Shown: positions 1-12,295 of the stretch, piece by piece
Position numbering within the stretch: position 1 is the stretch's first letter
Layout of the letters: every line of letters starts with the position of its first letter
Assembly (NCBI RefSeq): GCF_963678635.1
Contig: NC_087069.1
Coordinates: forward strand, 18,202,660 to 18,266,659
From: Symsagittifera roscoffensis
Lineage: Eukaryota; Xenacoelomorpha; Acoela; Convolutidae
Direction of reading: 5' to 3'
Length of the DNA stretch: 64,000 bases
The notes under the pieces: model-generated
Databases searched by the model: none
Told to the model about the DNA's origin: nothing
Seen by the model: the letters and a program-made list of their open reading frames with translations, nothing else
Made by a program: the position numbers and the translations under genes

Positions 1-1640
1 ATAAACTTTTTTCTATATGTAAAAATTATATGACAAGCAAGTTTCGGTAGTAGAAAAATTCACGTTTTGCTGCATTTTTGTTCCTGTCCGAAAAGGCAAT
101 ACCCAAAATGTTCTCTGCATTTAAAAATTTGCCAGTTGAGTTGATCTATCAAACATCACTATGAGTTATAACAAGATATTGTAACTTGTATTTGGCTAAA
201 AAAAACATTTACTTTAAAATGTTTGGTGGTTGAAAAATGCGGTCGATTTTTCCGACAGAATGAATTCTATCCTATCATGCAAAAACATGAAATTATTAAT
301 TTTCACGTCGCAAAAAAAATCAAAGTCAACTTTGATTCATTTGCTCGAAACATTCAATATTCAAGTTACGGACAATAATGTGCAAATTTTTCCATAATGT
401 TCCACGCGAACTTTTCTATTCTAAAATTGTTTGCTTGAGCATAGAATTAATTTTGCATCAAAAAAAGTTCTCCAGAAATTTGGATTTTCCACTCGGAACG
501 TTTTTCTAGCAATGTAAAGAAGAAATGAAAATTGTACGATAAGCATTTCTCTATAAACTCATTGCACAAAATTGTATAATAAACAACTTTGTGGCATGAA
601 AATGTCTGATAAGCGTTTTTTGTGCTTGGAGGTCAAAGTGGGTTCTTCATATCAATTTTTCTAATTCTTCTACAAAATTTCACTCATATAATCAAAAAGT
701 TTTTAAGTTCCTGTATTGTTTTTCAAGGGCTACTTGTGTTTCGAAACCAGCTCTAACTTAAGTTACGTCGAAGTCTATAAAAATTTTATTAAGGTAGTAA
801 ACATCATCAAAGTATCCTTTCAAAGTTGCAGAGCTTCAGTTATTAGTGTTTACATATTTAAGCTTCCCGGTTGACCAAAAATGCATGTCATACAGTTTTG
901 ATAAATGAAAAAATGCCTTGAATATCTTTTTGCTCATTTAATTGGAAACTACTTGATAAACTTTTTCTATATGTAAAAGTTATATGACAAGCAAGTTTCG
1001 GTAGTAGAAAAATTCACGTTTTGCTGCATTTTTGTTCCTGTCCGAAAAGGCAATACCCAAAATGTTCTCTGCATTTAAAATTTGCCAGTTGAGTTGATCT
1101 ATCAAACATCACTATGAGTTATAACAAGATATCGTAACTTGTATTTGGCTAAAAAAACATTTACTTTAAAAAGTTTGGTGGTTGAAAACTGCGGTCGATT
1201 TTTCCGACAGAATAAATTCTATCCTATCCTGCAAAAACATGAAAATATTAATTTTCACGTCGCAAAAAAAAATCAAAGTCAACTTTGATTCATTTGCTCG
1301 AAACATTCAACATTCAAGTTACGGACAATAATGTGCAAATTTTTCCATATTGTTCCACGCGAACTTTTCTGTTTGAAAATTGTTTGCTTGAGCATAGAAT
1401 TAATTTTGCATCAAAAAAAGTTCTCCAGAAATTTGGAAATTTCACTCGGAACGTTTTTCTAGCAATGTAAAGAAGAAATGAAAATTGTACGATAAGCATT
1501 TCTCTATAAACTCATTGCACAAAATTTTATAATAAACAATTTTGTGGCTTGAAAATGTCTGATAAGCGTTTTTTGTGCTTGGAGGTCAAAGTGGGTTCTT
1601 CATATCAAATTTTCTACTTCTTCAACAATATTTCACTTTC
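1..1640. repeat. Tandem duplication, unit about 955 bp
   Basis: The sequence from base 1 recurs from about base 956 with few mismatches and runs in parallel to about 1620-1640, so 1.7 units are visible and the array may continue left of the window. Each unit contains GATAAGC-type motifs (near 540 and 605, again near 1490 and 1560) like those inside the CCCGGGTTGAC elements. A CCCGGTTGACC sequence at 866-876 looks like a mutated end of that element family. The short ORFs inside are AT-rich and not protein-like. Confidence 0.85.
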
Positions 1641-2437
1641 CTTCTACAATATTTCGGTTCGAAATTGCAAGCTAGATATGATTTGATCTAATAAAATAAC
1701 AAATCTCAACCAAAAACATTGCTAGTTTTGCAAATACCATATATTGTGACCGCCACAAAAAAATTTGAAAGCCAATTTAATGAAAAAGAAAAAAAATACG
1801 AATCGAAGTACTTAAATCGTTTCTTGTGTAAATTTCCTTGGGTTGTGAACAATAGGTTATATATAGCTCCCAAAACAGAATGAATTAAAGTAATTGAAAA
1901 AAGTAGATTTTTTTTCATTTAATCTAACTGAACCCAATGAATCCAATAATTTATAAAAGGTTGAAAGCGAAAAAATAATCATATCAATTTGTCTGGACTC
2001 TTGAGTGATTTTTTCTTTCAAAATATCTTCCAATAACCCAAATAATTGATTCAACAGCTTTGGGAGGGGTCGATTTTGTTGGTTACGATTTTTTAATGGC
2101 GCCTTCGACCAATGTAAAATAATTAGGAGAAGGGAGCAATAGGCAAAAGCGCGTTTTTTTCTTTTTTTTTCGATCTTCGCACTTTACGAAAAACTCGGTA
2201 AATAAATTTTAGTGGATTCAAAAAAAAACATCGAACTTTTTAAATAACTTTCAGCCCCACTGGCAAAACTCTACATTCGCCCCTGAACTCTAAAATAAGT
2301 AACGGCACACGAGCGCCTGGAATTAAGTGAGCCCTGCACCAAAGCTCCTTCCTCTGCTTTGAAAGTGAATTAAGCAATTTAAACAACACAAATAAGGTGC
2401 TTGTTAAAGTTAGTCAAAAAATATAATAAAAAATTAC
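1641..2437. other. AT-rich sequence downstream of the receptor exon
   Basis: This should be the first intron of the minus-strand receptor gene. I looked on the minus strand for the next ligand-binding-domain exon (a tryptophan-rich stretch is expected) and did not find one. The segment 2260-2360 is a little richer in GC but shows no recognisable domain. Confidence 0.5.
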
Positions 2438-2689
2438 CTGGTTAACTGTATCTGCGCCCAAAATCTGGTATAGATTAAGTCTGAAGGTAACATTAGTCGG
2501 CATATTCTGATTTTTTACTGGGCGAACATATTTAGACGCATTTTTCATAAGCTGAATGACAAGAGGCGACTCGTACATCAACTCGGAAGCCGAATGCGCG
2601 ACTTGAAATACAAGAATGAATGGTAGGAGAGCCGACAGACTGATAAAGCGACATGATTCGAACGAAGTCGGCAGAGTAGCACCTTTCAT
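2438..2689 (-). CDS. Cys-loop ligand-gated ion channel (nicotinic-receptor-like), first coding exon
   Basis: The minus-strand exon encodes 84 residues from ATG at 2689-2687 and ends phase 0 at a CAG/GTAATT donor after 2438. Residues 1-33 form a signal peptide with a hydrophobic core (SLSALLPFILVF). The rest matches the N-terminus of the extracellular ligand-binding domain of nicotinic acetylcholine receptor subunits: a helix ending in LMKNASKY, then VRPVKNQNMPTNVTFRLN and LYQILGADTVNQ. These correspond to the family pattern of RPV, V-F-L and I-DE-NQ. Two N-glycosylation sites are visible (NAS, NVT). Known of the family: five subunits form a cell-surface channel gated by a neurotransmitter. 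The Cys loop, channel helices and remaining exons are not in the window, so subunit type and ligand are open. Confidence 0.75.
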
Positions 2690-4805
2690 TTTAGTTTGAA
2701 ATCACAAATAACAGTTTTTTTATTAATCAAAATGATGTTTTATCACTTTACCCTTACAATTTCTTGAAATAACAAATACGAAGTCAGCACGATTTCATTG
2801 ATAATGTCATTTTATGTCACTTTCCTTGATAAGCTTGGGTAAAATAAAACTTTGGGCATATTAATGCTTTAATCAAGGCGGTAGCGGACATGCAACAATT
2901 GGACTTCTTATATTTTGATAATTGTACCTCTAGATTTCAAAGAAAAAATTTCTGTTTGGCGAGTGATTCAAGATAAACTTTTAAACAAGCGGAAGTAAAA
3001 TAAACTTTTTTTCATGTTCAATTTTTAAAAGATTGCATCCTTTTGTTTAAAACAGGTCAATCTCTTTTTGAACTGGAATTGCAGTTTTACCAGAAGGAAT
3101 TTGTGCTGCCCATTTTTTAGGAAACGATAGATAGCCCAGGATTATTTTGAGGATTTGGGGGAATATTTGAGAAAATTTGAGGATAACCAGGAGACAATAA
3201 ATAGCCCCAATTTCCCTAAATCCCTTCCAAAAAGGACTGCAAATTCACAAATTGTGAAAGAGGAAATACCAACGAATAGAAATACAGCACACAGGTTTTG
3301 ACGCGACTATTGCGGTTTAAAATAAACTAACGGAAATATTTTCAAAGGTCCTCAAATCGTACCAATTCCGGTAGAAAAGTAAAAAAAATATATAGACCTA
3401 TATTTCAATTCGAAAAAAATTTACCACGGATTCACAATTTACAGTTATTTCGACAAAGATTTTAATATGTATCAAGGAATTGAGATTAACAAAGACTTTT
3501 TAAGAATAATTCTTTTGAAATTTATTTAATATATTAAGGAAAATTGCTGCTAAAACAGCGGAAATAAATGCCACCATTTTTAATAAAAGCTACTTTCGTA
3601 AGTTCAAACAAAAAAAAATGAATTTTTCTAAACGCCGATAGCTGAAAATAAAGATAAAACTTCAAAGAAAATGATCACAATAGATTTACCATGCAAAGTG
3701 TGAAATAATATATTTTTAATGGAAATATCATCAGCTAATTATTCTGAACAGGTGTATTTGCAGACAACGTCATCAAAATTATACATTTATTGGAAAAAAA
3801 ATGTTTTTTCCACTTACTCAACGGAATTTTTTGAGATCTGAACGGCAACAAACGAAAATTGACATCGCTCAATTGTTTTTGACACAATAATCTAAGAAAG
3901 CGCTAGTTTTGTAAAGTTCTCAAATAACAATAAATTTCGCATTAGAACTGTGAACTGTAATGAAAACTTCTTTCTTTATAATTCAGTTTTTTAAATTCAC
4001 AGCATGTGTTAAGAGACTCATCGCACAATAACTAATTATTTTTGAGTTTTATTGTCAAACTGTTATAAGACACAGCACGGTACATATCATTTTAATGACT
4101 GTTTTGATCGTTTTTGTATGATCTGCAAAATCTTCTGAAAACATTGCTGACAGGAAAAAAAATATGAGCAAGTTTTTAAAGCTACTTGTTCAAGATTTGG
4201 ATTGATACTATTAATGTCCAAAAAATCGCCTAAGCATTTCTTCTACGGCATGGATTGTTATTAGAAAAAAAACGGATGTTTTTTTGCACATGTATTCAAT
4301 GAGAAAATTTTCAGATGATACCCTGAAAAAAAAACTCGCTGAAAAAAGCGTCCTTTAAATCCTGCAAAAATTGTCAATATAAAATTTTTTTGACAATTCC
4401 AGGATTTTTTGTCAAACAGTTCAACCAGGTTTAAAACGAGAATTTACCGCAGGTAACGTTTTGATGCAGAAAAATTTGAAACAAGACCTCAAAATGTGGC
4501 GAATCGTATCAGCATGTGTCTCAAAGAGCAATCCAAGATGTCAAAAGGTTATCAGTATGTGCAATCAAAAATCATATTTGTTTTGCAAACATTGAGCAAA
4601 CCGGATTAACACAAAAACCCTAGTGATTGAAAAATGGTGATTTTGTTTAAGATCTACTGATAATATACGTCTGAATAAATAAAAATACAATATTTTGTCT
4701 CAAAGCGCCAAAATGTTGCCATAGCATAAAATTTCCCCAAGTTATCCAAGTTTTACTTTGTAAGAATAACTGCCGGCGGTACTGTTAATTGGTAAATTAA
4801 AACCT
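2690..4805. other. Intergenic AT-rich sequence
   Basis: This lies upstream of the minus-strand receptor exon and so should include its promoter and 5' untranslated region. I see no clear TATA element, RNA gene, ORF with protein-like composition or ordered repeat. Confidence 0.5.
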
Positions 4806-5870
4806 CCCGGGTTGACGTCCAAAAAAGAAAAATGCTTGTCATACATTTTCATATATGGCGACTATGGAAAAAATGCTTATCATACAACTTTCATACAAAA
4901 TTTAAAAACTGTATTAAAGTTTTTTAGAGAAAGACTTCTGTTCTATTTCTATCTTTTGATTTTTTTGCTCAAAAAAAACATGATTTTATTTTTGGTCAAA
5001 AAAAATGCTTATCATATTATTTTCATAAAATTGTTATAGAAAAAATAAAATCTTCAAGATTAATTTAACGATGTTTCTGGATAAATTTACATGAGTTTTT
5101 TTCAAATTTATCGAAAGAATGCATTTTGACTTTCAAAAACATGATTTTAATTTTGGTCAAAAAATTACTTATCATAAAATTTTCATATATAAAAATTGTA
5201 TGATATGCCTTTTTTCATAAGCAAAAACACAAATTTGAGGTAAAAAATTTTTAATCCCTTTTTTGGTTGCAAACTTGCTTTTGTGCTCAAATGAAAATCT
5301 TTGCGGAAAAAAAACTTTTTCTTGAAAATTTTTGACTTTTTGTGTTTATAACGTAGTCCAGGACGAGTTTGTCACTCAACAAATCCAGAAATCACGAAAA
5401 GAGTTTTTTTAAAAAAAACACGATTATTATTTTTTTTTATTTCAATTGCTAAGATAAAAATAAATTTAAAAAAAACAGGTCTTTTTTTTCTCAACTACCA
5501 AAACTTTCAAGCCAAAAATTATCTAGCCATATACAAAGTGTTACATTTTTGGTATATAATTCCATGTAACAATGTAAAAAATAACGTAGGTGGCAAAAAT
5601 CACCAAATGCAGTTTATCTGCGTGGTAACTGCCAGTTACACTCTGGGTTTTCTTATGACAAAAAGTCAAGGGAAATGTTTCGGATGAAATGATTTTTGGT
5701 GTTTTCATGTGTGGAAAAAAATGCTTATCATACAATTTCATGGTATGAAAAAAATGCTTATCATGCTATTTTCATAGTTTTTTTTGGTCTATGAAATAGT
5801 ATGAATTAGTATGATAAGCCTTTTTTTCATAATACGAAATAGTATGATAAGCATTTTTTGTCAACCCGGG
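4806..5870. mobile_element. CCCGGGTTGAC inverted-repeat element, GATAAGC-type interior (copy 1)
   Basis: The ends are CCCGGGTTGAC at 4806 and its reverse complement GTCAACCCGGG ending at 5870. The interior carries at least nine copies, in both orientations, of a motif close to AAAATGCTTATCATACA followed by TTTCAT (near 4830, 4868, 5000, 5160, 5205, 5716, 5749, 5808 and 5840), often directly inside the ends. There is no transposase-like ORF; the open frames are translations of the motif. It looks like a non-autonomous DNA element. No convincing target-site duplication was found at this copy. Confidence 0.75.
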
Positions 5871-6071
5871 CCATGAAAAATGGTCAAAAACTTTTGGTGA
5901 TTGCTTTTTGATAAACAAAGAAACAATCTTGTTCCGTCAAGTTTTATAGTTTTAAAAATTTTAAAAAGTAATATACTGATTGGGAAGAGCTCAAAAAAAT
6001 TCTTTCTGAAAAAAATTCAAAAAAAAAATTCGCCATATTTTGACATATATCCCATAATTACTCTAAAGGTA
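5871..6071. other. Short AT-rich spacer
   Basis: Nothing recognisable lies between two inverted-repeat elements. Confidence 0.5.
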
Positions 6072-6311
6072 TTAGGTTCATAATTTTTCAAAGCTAAAAC
6101 TTTTTTTTAATTCTGCATGTATGAGCGCGAATTGGCATGCGGTCATTAGTTTAATTAAAATTGAGTTAGTTTTTTTTGCATTTGCAGATAAACTTTATCT
6201 GCAATTGCTAAGAAACTTACTTAGTTTTAATTAAGCTAAAGGCCGCATGCCAATTTGCGCTCATACATGCAGAATTTAAAAAAATTTAGCTTTGAAAAAT
6301 TATGAACCTAA
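6072..6311. mobile_element. Foldback (snapback) MITE 1
   Basis: The whole 240-bp element is an imperfect palindrome. The left arm begins TTAGGTTCATAATTTTTC and the right arm ends with its reverse complement; the arms meet near 6190 at GCAGATAAACTTTATCTGC. Arm identity is high but there are several mismatches and small indels. No protein is encoded. The element would fold into a long hairpin if transcribed. Confidence 0.85.
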
Positions 6312-6385
6312 TTAACGAGGAACTTGTATCTAGCTAGTATTCCGAAAGAGAAAAAAATGTTTTTTTTTTCACATCAATTATAGTT

Positions 6386-6593
6386 TTGCTAAGAACCTCA
6401 ATCTAAAGCAACGAGCATGGGGGCGGAGCTGTTTGCATGTGTCCCGCTTAGCATGCGCAACTAAAATAATTACTCAATTTGATGCGAAACGCCGCAACAA
6501 ATTGAGTAATTATTTTAGTTGCGCATGCTAGGCGGGACACATGCAAACAGCTCCGCCCCCATGCTCGTTGCTTTAGATTGAGGTTTTTAGCAA
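6386..6593. mobile_element. Foldback (snapback) MITE 2, nearly perfect hairpin
   Basis: Two arms of about 95 bp are almost exact inverted copies around a loop of about 18 bp near 6485. The arms start TTGCTAAGAACCTCAATC and end with the complement. They contain a GC-rich stretch (GGGGGCGGAGCTGTTTGC) unlike the surrounding AT-rich DNA. The near identity of the arms suggests a recent insertion or maintenance by conversion. A short stretch, CTAAAGCAACGAGCA, also occurs in the SINE at 58561-58782. Confidence 0.9.
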
Positions 6594-6661
6594 GGAAAAA
6601 CAACTCATTATGAAGACCCGAAAATCATTATGAAGGGTTAGTCTACATTGAAGCAAATAAT

Positions 6662-6904
6662 CTATGAGGGTTCCAGGGATGAACTGCTATAGGCAGGTAA
6701 CTGGAGCCGGTCAAAGCTTTCGAATAATTTTTTCCAAGACTTTACATACCTTAAGCCACCGTCAGCTGTACTAGTTAATTGTTTTTCTTTTCTATTCTTG
6801 ACAGTAAGCCAATATAGGAACTGTTTTGATTCGCGCTTCTTGCAAAGATTTTTTATTTCTGATTCAAAACTTTTCATGCCAAAAAACTCGGTCGCTTTTT
6901 CCAA
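6662..6904 (-). other. Exon-like ORF of unknown nature
   Basis: An 80-codon minus-strand frame has more balanced composition than neighbouring frames (includes FFGMKSFESEIKNLCKK). It contains a possible donor (AAG/GTATGT) after the residues GGLR. I do not recognise the protein. It could be an exon of an unidentified minus-strand gene, a remnant of a transposon ORF, or chance. Confidence 0.2.
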
Positions 6905-7253
6905 GATTTAGAAAATGACACGTCACGTCAGAACTGACCTAATATTAAGCAATTACCCAATAAAGTATGAATTTGTCATTCGGTTATCAATTAGAAGAAA
7001 TGCCCATAACTTGCGAAAAAACATTAAATCCAAATGATTAACTATTCGGTTGATCATTAAGAGTTTATTTATCACAATAACCTACAAAAAATATAATTGC
7101 CAATTTTAAGAGATTCAATACCTGACAACAAACCTATGGTATACCGAAAAGCAGTGTCATCTCAGATAAGCATTACTTTTAAACTGTATTGAGAGATTAT
7201 AGAAGATTAGATATGCAGACTAAATCTATTCTGGATAGCTTGATTAGTCCCCG

Positions 7254-8092
7254 CACTGACAGAAATGTTTTCCGGTCAATTTAAATTGATTTTAAATCGA
7301 TTTCAAATCGATCCAAATTGATTAACCATGTACATTTTTTGAACTTAAATGGATTTTAAATCGATTTAAATCGATCTTTTTGAAAATTTTAAATCGATTT
7401 AAGTGTCTAAAAAATCGATTTAAATCGATTTCGATGGATTTTCCGACACACTAAAATCGATTTTTTGCTAACACGGCGAAAAAACATACCCTTTAAAAAA
7501 ATTATTTCCATTTTTTAATCTCGATTTTTTAAACATAAGCACTCGTGCCAGATGTTATAGAATTCAATGAAATGATCCACATAAATCAGGTTTTAAACTC
7601 AAAAATTTGCAATAAAATCATAGAAAACCATTGTAAATCAGATTATGGGCAAAATCTTGTGTAAAAAACCAGAAAAGGGTCAGATAAAATTAAATTGCGA
7701 TCTCAATATTATGCAATAAAATCATAGAAAATCATGAAAGTAAAACAGATTTTAAGCCAAAACTTATGAAACTAATCAAGAAAAGGGTTAGAATTTTATG
7801 GATATTTTGGTCTTTTTATTTGGTCTTTTTATGCTACAATACGCTATGGATGTAAAATGAAAAATGATTCATCAAAAAATAAATGTAATAAAAATTTGAA
7901 ACTGATAAAACTCGAATGAAAAAAATCGATTTAAATTTTCAATCTTCATCTCTTTAATTTAATCTTCGTACTTTTTTCATACTAAAATCTTCTAAATTTA
8001 ATCAACGTACTTTTTTCATACTAAAATCGATTTAAATTTAATCAACGTACTTTTTTCATACTAAAATCCATCCTAATCCATTTTTGTCAGTG
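7254..8092. mobile_element. TIR element with CACTGACARAAATG ends and ATCGATTTAAAT-rich interior
   Basis: The left end CACTGACAGAAATG and the right end CATTTTTGTCAGTG (finishing at 8092) are inverted copies. The left interior (7280-7460) iterates the self-complementary AATCGATTTAAATCG motif. The right interior (about 7950-8070) has three direct repeats of about 40 bp containing CGTACTTTTTTCATACTAAA. No ORF is present. This is a non-autonomous element whose body was built by short-motif amplification. Confidence 0.7.
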
Positions 8093-8365
8093 AGTGTCCG
8101 TATATTAATTGTTGTTATGACAGGACATTCCGAATCAAAAGTCGACAAAATAAGTCGCGAGAAAATTAAGTCTTCGTCCTTTAAATGTAAGAACAAAATG
8201 CGACAGGATCATATTTATTTTGAATCATATTTCAAATCACCCAAAAACTGTATTCTTCGGTTAAAAACTGTCATTAGGCAACAATGCTCTATAAACAAAA
8301 AGTATCTAATAAAGGATTCTGAACCTGCTGTCAATAACAAAACTCCTAAGCTTGTCACCCTTTGA
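8084..8365 (+). other. ORF of unknown nature beside the TIR element
   Basis: A 93-codon frame overlaps the right end of the TIR element and continues into unique DNA. The part after residue 14 (TGHSESKVDKISREK onward) is lysine- and serine-rich with mixed composition. No domain is recognised and no convincing splice partner was found. It may be chance. Confidence 0.15.
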
Positions 8366-8867
8366 TTATCTGAAATAAAAATTATTTCAGCAGCCAAACT
8401 ATTTATCAAACTGAAACATTGTGCTCATATTTTGATTGAAAAAATCAAAAAAAATCTGCATCAAGACAAGTATATTAAAGAAAAAAAAAGAAAAAAAAAC
8501 GTTCTGCATTTGAATTGAGTTTATTTGAAATCGTTTTTTGTATTTGAGTTGTTTTGTTCATGTATAAGTAACATATTTTTCATAGATTATATTTCATATC
8601 AATTAAAAAAGGCTAAAAAGTCAATTATAAACAATTATATTTGTGTTGAAAAAAAGAAACGTTTTCAAATTATAAGTGTATTAATAGATTCATTAATTTT
8701 TGCATGAACCGAAGAGATTTTAACGAAGTAGTATTTTGATTGAGAAAATTTGTTTTTAACTTAGGAAACTCTGGTGCTAGATTCATAACATTATCGCTTG
8801 AAAGTGGATACGGTTCCTAAAGATTTTATTGGCAATGATTTTGTTTACAGGTGTCACTCTCATAATT

Positions 8868-9125
8868 TTTTCTAGAATAATTTCAAAAATTTTACTTTAG
8901 CTGGACTTGTTTTTAGCAGCCGAGTTTTTTTTTGCCAGCGAGACTCAATTAACTTTAGTTTTCCCTGATTTCTGAGAGAGTTTTTTGCTACCGCTCGCTT
9001 AAACTTCAACAAACTGTCACTTCCATGAAAACCCGACAACATTTTTATCCACTGTTCTGCCAGTTTACCCTGCCGTAATTTGAAAATAAAGGACAACTGA
9101 AACAAAAACTAAAATTGAAAAACAA
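8868..9125 (-). repeat. Dispersed repeat carrying an exon-like ORF
   Basis: The reverse complement shows an acceptor-like tract (TTTTTGTTTCAG) followed by an open frame of about 70 codons (FKLRQGKLAEQWIKML and so on) ending near a possible GTAAAA donor. Related DNA occurs twice more, near 18956-19140 and 19864-20050 (shared CTACCGCT, then TCACTTCCAT), but the frame is interrupted there. The likely reading is a coding piece of a mobile element preserved only in this copy. A host exon later copied into repeats is an alternative. The family is not recognised. Confidence 0.35.
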
Positions 9126-9215
9126 AGCATGGAAACTTTAACATTCTTACTTTTTGAACTTGATAATTAAAAGAAAGCAAAGCACGAAGTGTATTTAAAG
9201 CAATATTGGCCCTAA

Positions 9216-10033
9216 CCCGGGTTGACCACTATAGACCGCCGCAAATGCTAATCATCCAATTCCATGAATTCCATAAACACTTTATACACTTCGCAAAAAT
9301 GGATTCAATAAACTAAGATATTTTTTCTTGTTTTGGTATATTAGTCGGTGTATTGCAATAATAAAAAAACGACAATGCTAATCATACAACTTCCATAAAT
9401 AGAGATTCAATGACTAGCTTTTATTGGCAATTTTCTTAGTTCGAAGTTGCCCCAATATCTTTTTGATCGCAAAACGAATTTTTTACTCAAACAAAGGTTT
9501 TTTTTTAAAATTGCATGCAAAAATTATTTTTTGTGTGCATAACGTAGTCCTGGATACACAAAAATTGAATTTTTTTTTCTCTAAATATATTTTTTTCAAT
9601 TACGCTTAAAATTCCTGTTTATTTTTAGGGCAAGTTTTTGTATGCTTTTATCAATGCATGAATAATTAAAAATTCAAATTAAAGCAAAATCATATTTGAA
9701 AGTTTTTGCCAAAACTTAAAAGTTTGAAACTTTCAATATATCATTCGTGTAAAAGATAATTAAGACAATTCGGACCGTTTCCAAAATTTAAAATTGCAAG
9801 ACGATCAAACCTGTGGTGACCCTATATTGTTGAGAAACCACGGTCTTTGCCACTTGTGTTCGGTTACGAACAAAACCAAAAAAAAATTGAGAAATTAACT
9901 TTTTAAAACATCAATATTTTTGGTTTATGGAAAAATGATAGTCATACAGCTTGCATAAATGAAAAATCTCAACTCATAGATCTTTCAAGCTATTTTTTGC
10001 ACTCATGGAATTGCATGAAAAGGTCAACCCTGG
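9216..10033. mobile_element. CCCGGGTTGAC inverted-repeat element (copy 2)
   Basis: Left end CCCGGGTTGACC at 9216; right end GGTCAACCCTGG ending at 10033. The interior has ATGCTAATCATACAACTTCC-like motifs near 9246, 9375 and 9935, a diverged form of the motif in copy 1. It lies inside another repeat: the flank TTGGCCCTAA before it matches the same place in the 18.9-20.9 kb repeat (near 19290), where no insertion is present. This filled and empty pair supports the boundaries. Confidence 0.75.
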
Positions 10034-10142
10034 TAGCTTAGGATTGCGGAATAACTTAAAATGAGTTTCCAACTTTTTTGGGCAACTCAAAACTGCCAAT
10101 TCATCAAAACTTGCATACGCAACCTGCATGCTTTTTGCTACA

Positions 10143-11375
10143 GAGTTTGCAAGATAAAAAAGTCTTTAACAGTACAAAAAAAATAATTGAATTTCTGGGA
10201 CAAAATCTACATCAGACTAATTCTCTACCAGCCTGATTGATGTGAAAGTGAGCAAAAACTGTTTGCTTTTTCGATCAAACTTGTCGAAACGGCTCCTAAT
10301 CTTTTCCTCCAAAGTTAATCTTTTTTAGTTTCAGTCAAGTTAGTCCAGCTAATCACACTACTTTCATAAAGAGAAGTTTGCACTATTTTCAGTTTGCAAG
10401 AGAAAAAAGTATTTTACAGTACAAAAAACAAAATAATCGAATTTCTGGGACAAAATCTACATCAGACTAATTCTCTACCAGCCTGATTGATGCGAAAGTG
10501 AGCAAAAACTGTTTGCTTTTTCGATCAAACTTGTCCAAACGGCTCCTAATCTTATCCTCCAAAGTTAATCTTTTTTAGTTTCAGTCAAGTTAGTCCAGCT
10601 AATCACACTACTTTCATAAAGAGAAGTTTGCACTATTTTCAGTTTGCAAGAGAAAAAAGTATTTTACAGTACAAAACAAAATAATTGAATTTCTGGGACA
10701 AAATCTACATCAGACTAATTCTCTACCAGCCTGATTGATGCGAAAGTGAGCAAAAACTGTTTGTTTTTTCGATCAAACTTGTCGAAACGGCTCCTAATCT
10801 TTTCCTCCAAAGTTAATCTTTTTTAGTTTCAGTCAAGTTAGTCCAGCTAATCACACTACTTTCATAAAGAGAAGTTTGCACTATTTTCAGTTTGCAAGAG
10901 AAAAAAGTATTTTACAGTACAAAACAAAATAATTGAATTTCTGGGACAAAAACTACATCAGACTTATTCTCTACCAGCCTGATTGATGCGAAAGTGAGCA
11001 AAAACTGTTTGCTTTTTCGATCAAACTTGTCGAAACGGCTCCTAATCTTTTCCTCCAAAGTTAATCTTTTTTAGTTTCAGTCAAGTTAGTCCAGCTAATC
11101 ACACTACTTTCATAAAGAGAAGTTTGCACTATTTTCAGTTTGCAAGAGAAAAAAGTATTTTACAGTACAAAACAAAATAATTGAATTTCTGGGACAAAAT
11201 CTACATCAGACTAATTCTCTACCAGCCTGATTAATGCGAAAGTGAGCAAAAACTGTTTGCTTTTTCGATCAAATTTGTCAAAACGGCTCCTAATCGTACC
11301 CTCCAAAGTTAATCTTTTTTAGTTTCAGTCAAGTTAGTCCAACTAATCCTAATAATTTCATAAAGAGAAGTTAAT
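10143..11375. repeat. Tandem array, five units of about 248 bp
   Basis: The phrase CTGGGACAAAATCTACATC recurs starting at 10195, 10445, 10693, 10941 (variant) and 11189, giving periods of 250, 248, 248 and 248. The first and last units are more diverged at their outer edges than the middle ones. The unit is distantly like the 20.75-20.9 kb part of the 908-bp repeat (shared TTGTTTGCTTTTT with flanking similarity), so it looks like local amplification of a piece of that longer family. Confidence 0.95.
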
Positions 11376-12295
11376 TGAATTTAGTGTAACAGGGTATTTT
11401 AATCATTGGCTGTGAAGTCTAAATTTTTTGAGCTTTGAGGTCAATTTTATGAAAATCGGATAAGGTAGGCGCCAGCAGCCTCTTTTTGTTCTGGGCTTTG
11501 TTTAATTTGAGACAGTCGTGTTAAAAATTGTTTCAATAATCCGTGACAAAAATGGTTTCAAAATGATGGTTTCAATACAAAATTAAGAGTATCGCATTAA
11601 CAAAAAAATATAACGGGATTTAAAAACAAACTTGATCGTACTGATGGATTGTCGCATCTGTCATATCCGGAGTATTGTGCAAAGTTTTTACCGATAACTG
11701 CATACTTATCAAATGTGTAAGCCCAGAAAGTCTTCAAACTGTGTGACTTCCTGTAATGACATTTTCTTGCCTGTTTAAACTTTAAAAAGTTTAGTTTTGC
11801 TACTTAAAATCCTCATTGGAGATGCAATTGCAAGTCCAGCGCAAAACCGAAACAGGCTCAATTCTAAACCTGAAGTCAAAACAATTAAACAAAAAATGGG
11901 CAAAAAAGTCCATTGCAATCAATAACAATCAATAGAGAATAGCTGTTAACCGCAAACTAAAATTTTCTCAACCAAAGTTTTTGGGTTCGCGTAGTGAGAA
12001 AAAGTAAATTTAAGTGAAGTGATTCAAGTTTCATTCAAGATTAAATTGTTTGCTGCAAAAAGTTTCCAAAAACATTCAAAGTTTCAGAAAACTGTTAGGG
12101 AAATTTTTTCAAATGAAAAAAAAATTGTTTTCGTAAAATAGTTCTAAAAGGAAGCATTTGGAAAAAATTACCTGACACAATTAAGTGAGGGTACTGATTT
12201 GCGTAACTTTTTTGCTGATAGAGCACAAAATCAACATTTAGGTTAATGAAGCATTCAAGAAAAAAATACCGTAGCAGATTCTGATCAATCGTGTA
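11376..12295. other. AT-rich intergenic sequence
   Basis: No gene, RNA gene or ordered repeat is recognised. Confidence 0.5.

Noticed and set aside
4812-5039. 75-codon frame in the first CCCGGG element as a gene
   Set aside because: It is the translation of the repeated ATGCTTATCATACA motif. The peptide repeats with the DNA and has no domain.
10143-11375. Five regular repeats considered as a CRISPR array
   Set aside because: Units of 248 bp without alternating repeat and spacer, in a eukaryotic genome; this is an ordinary tandem array.
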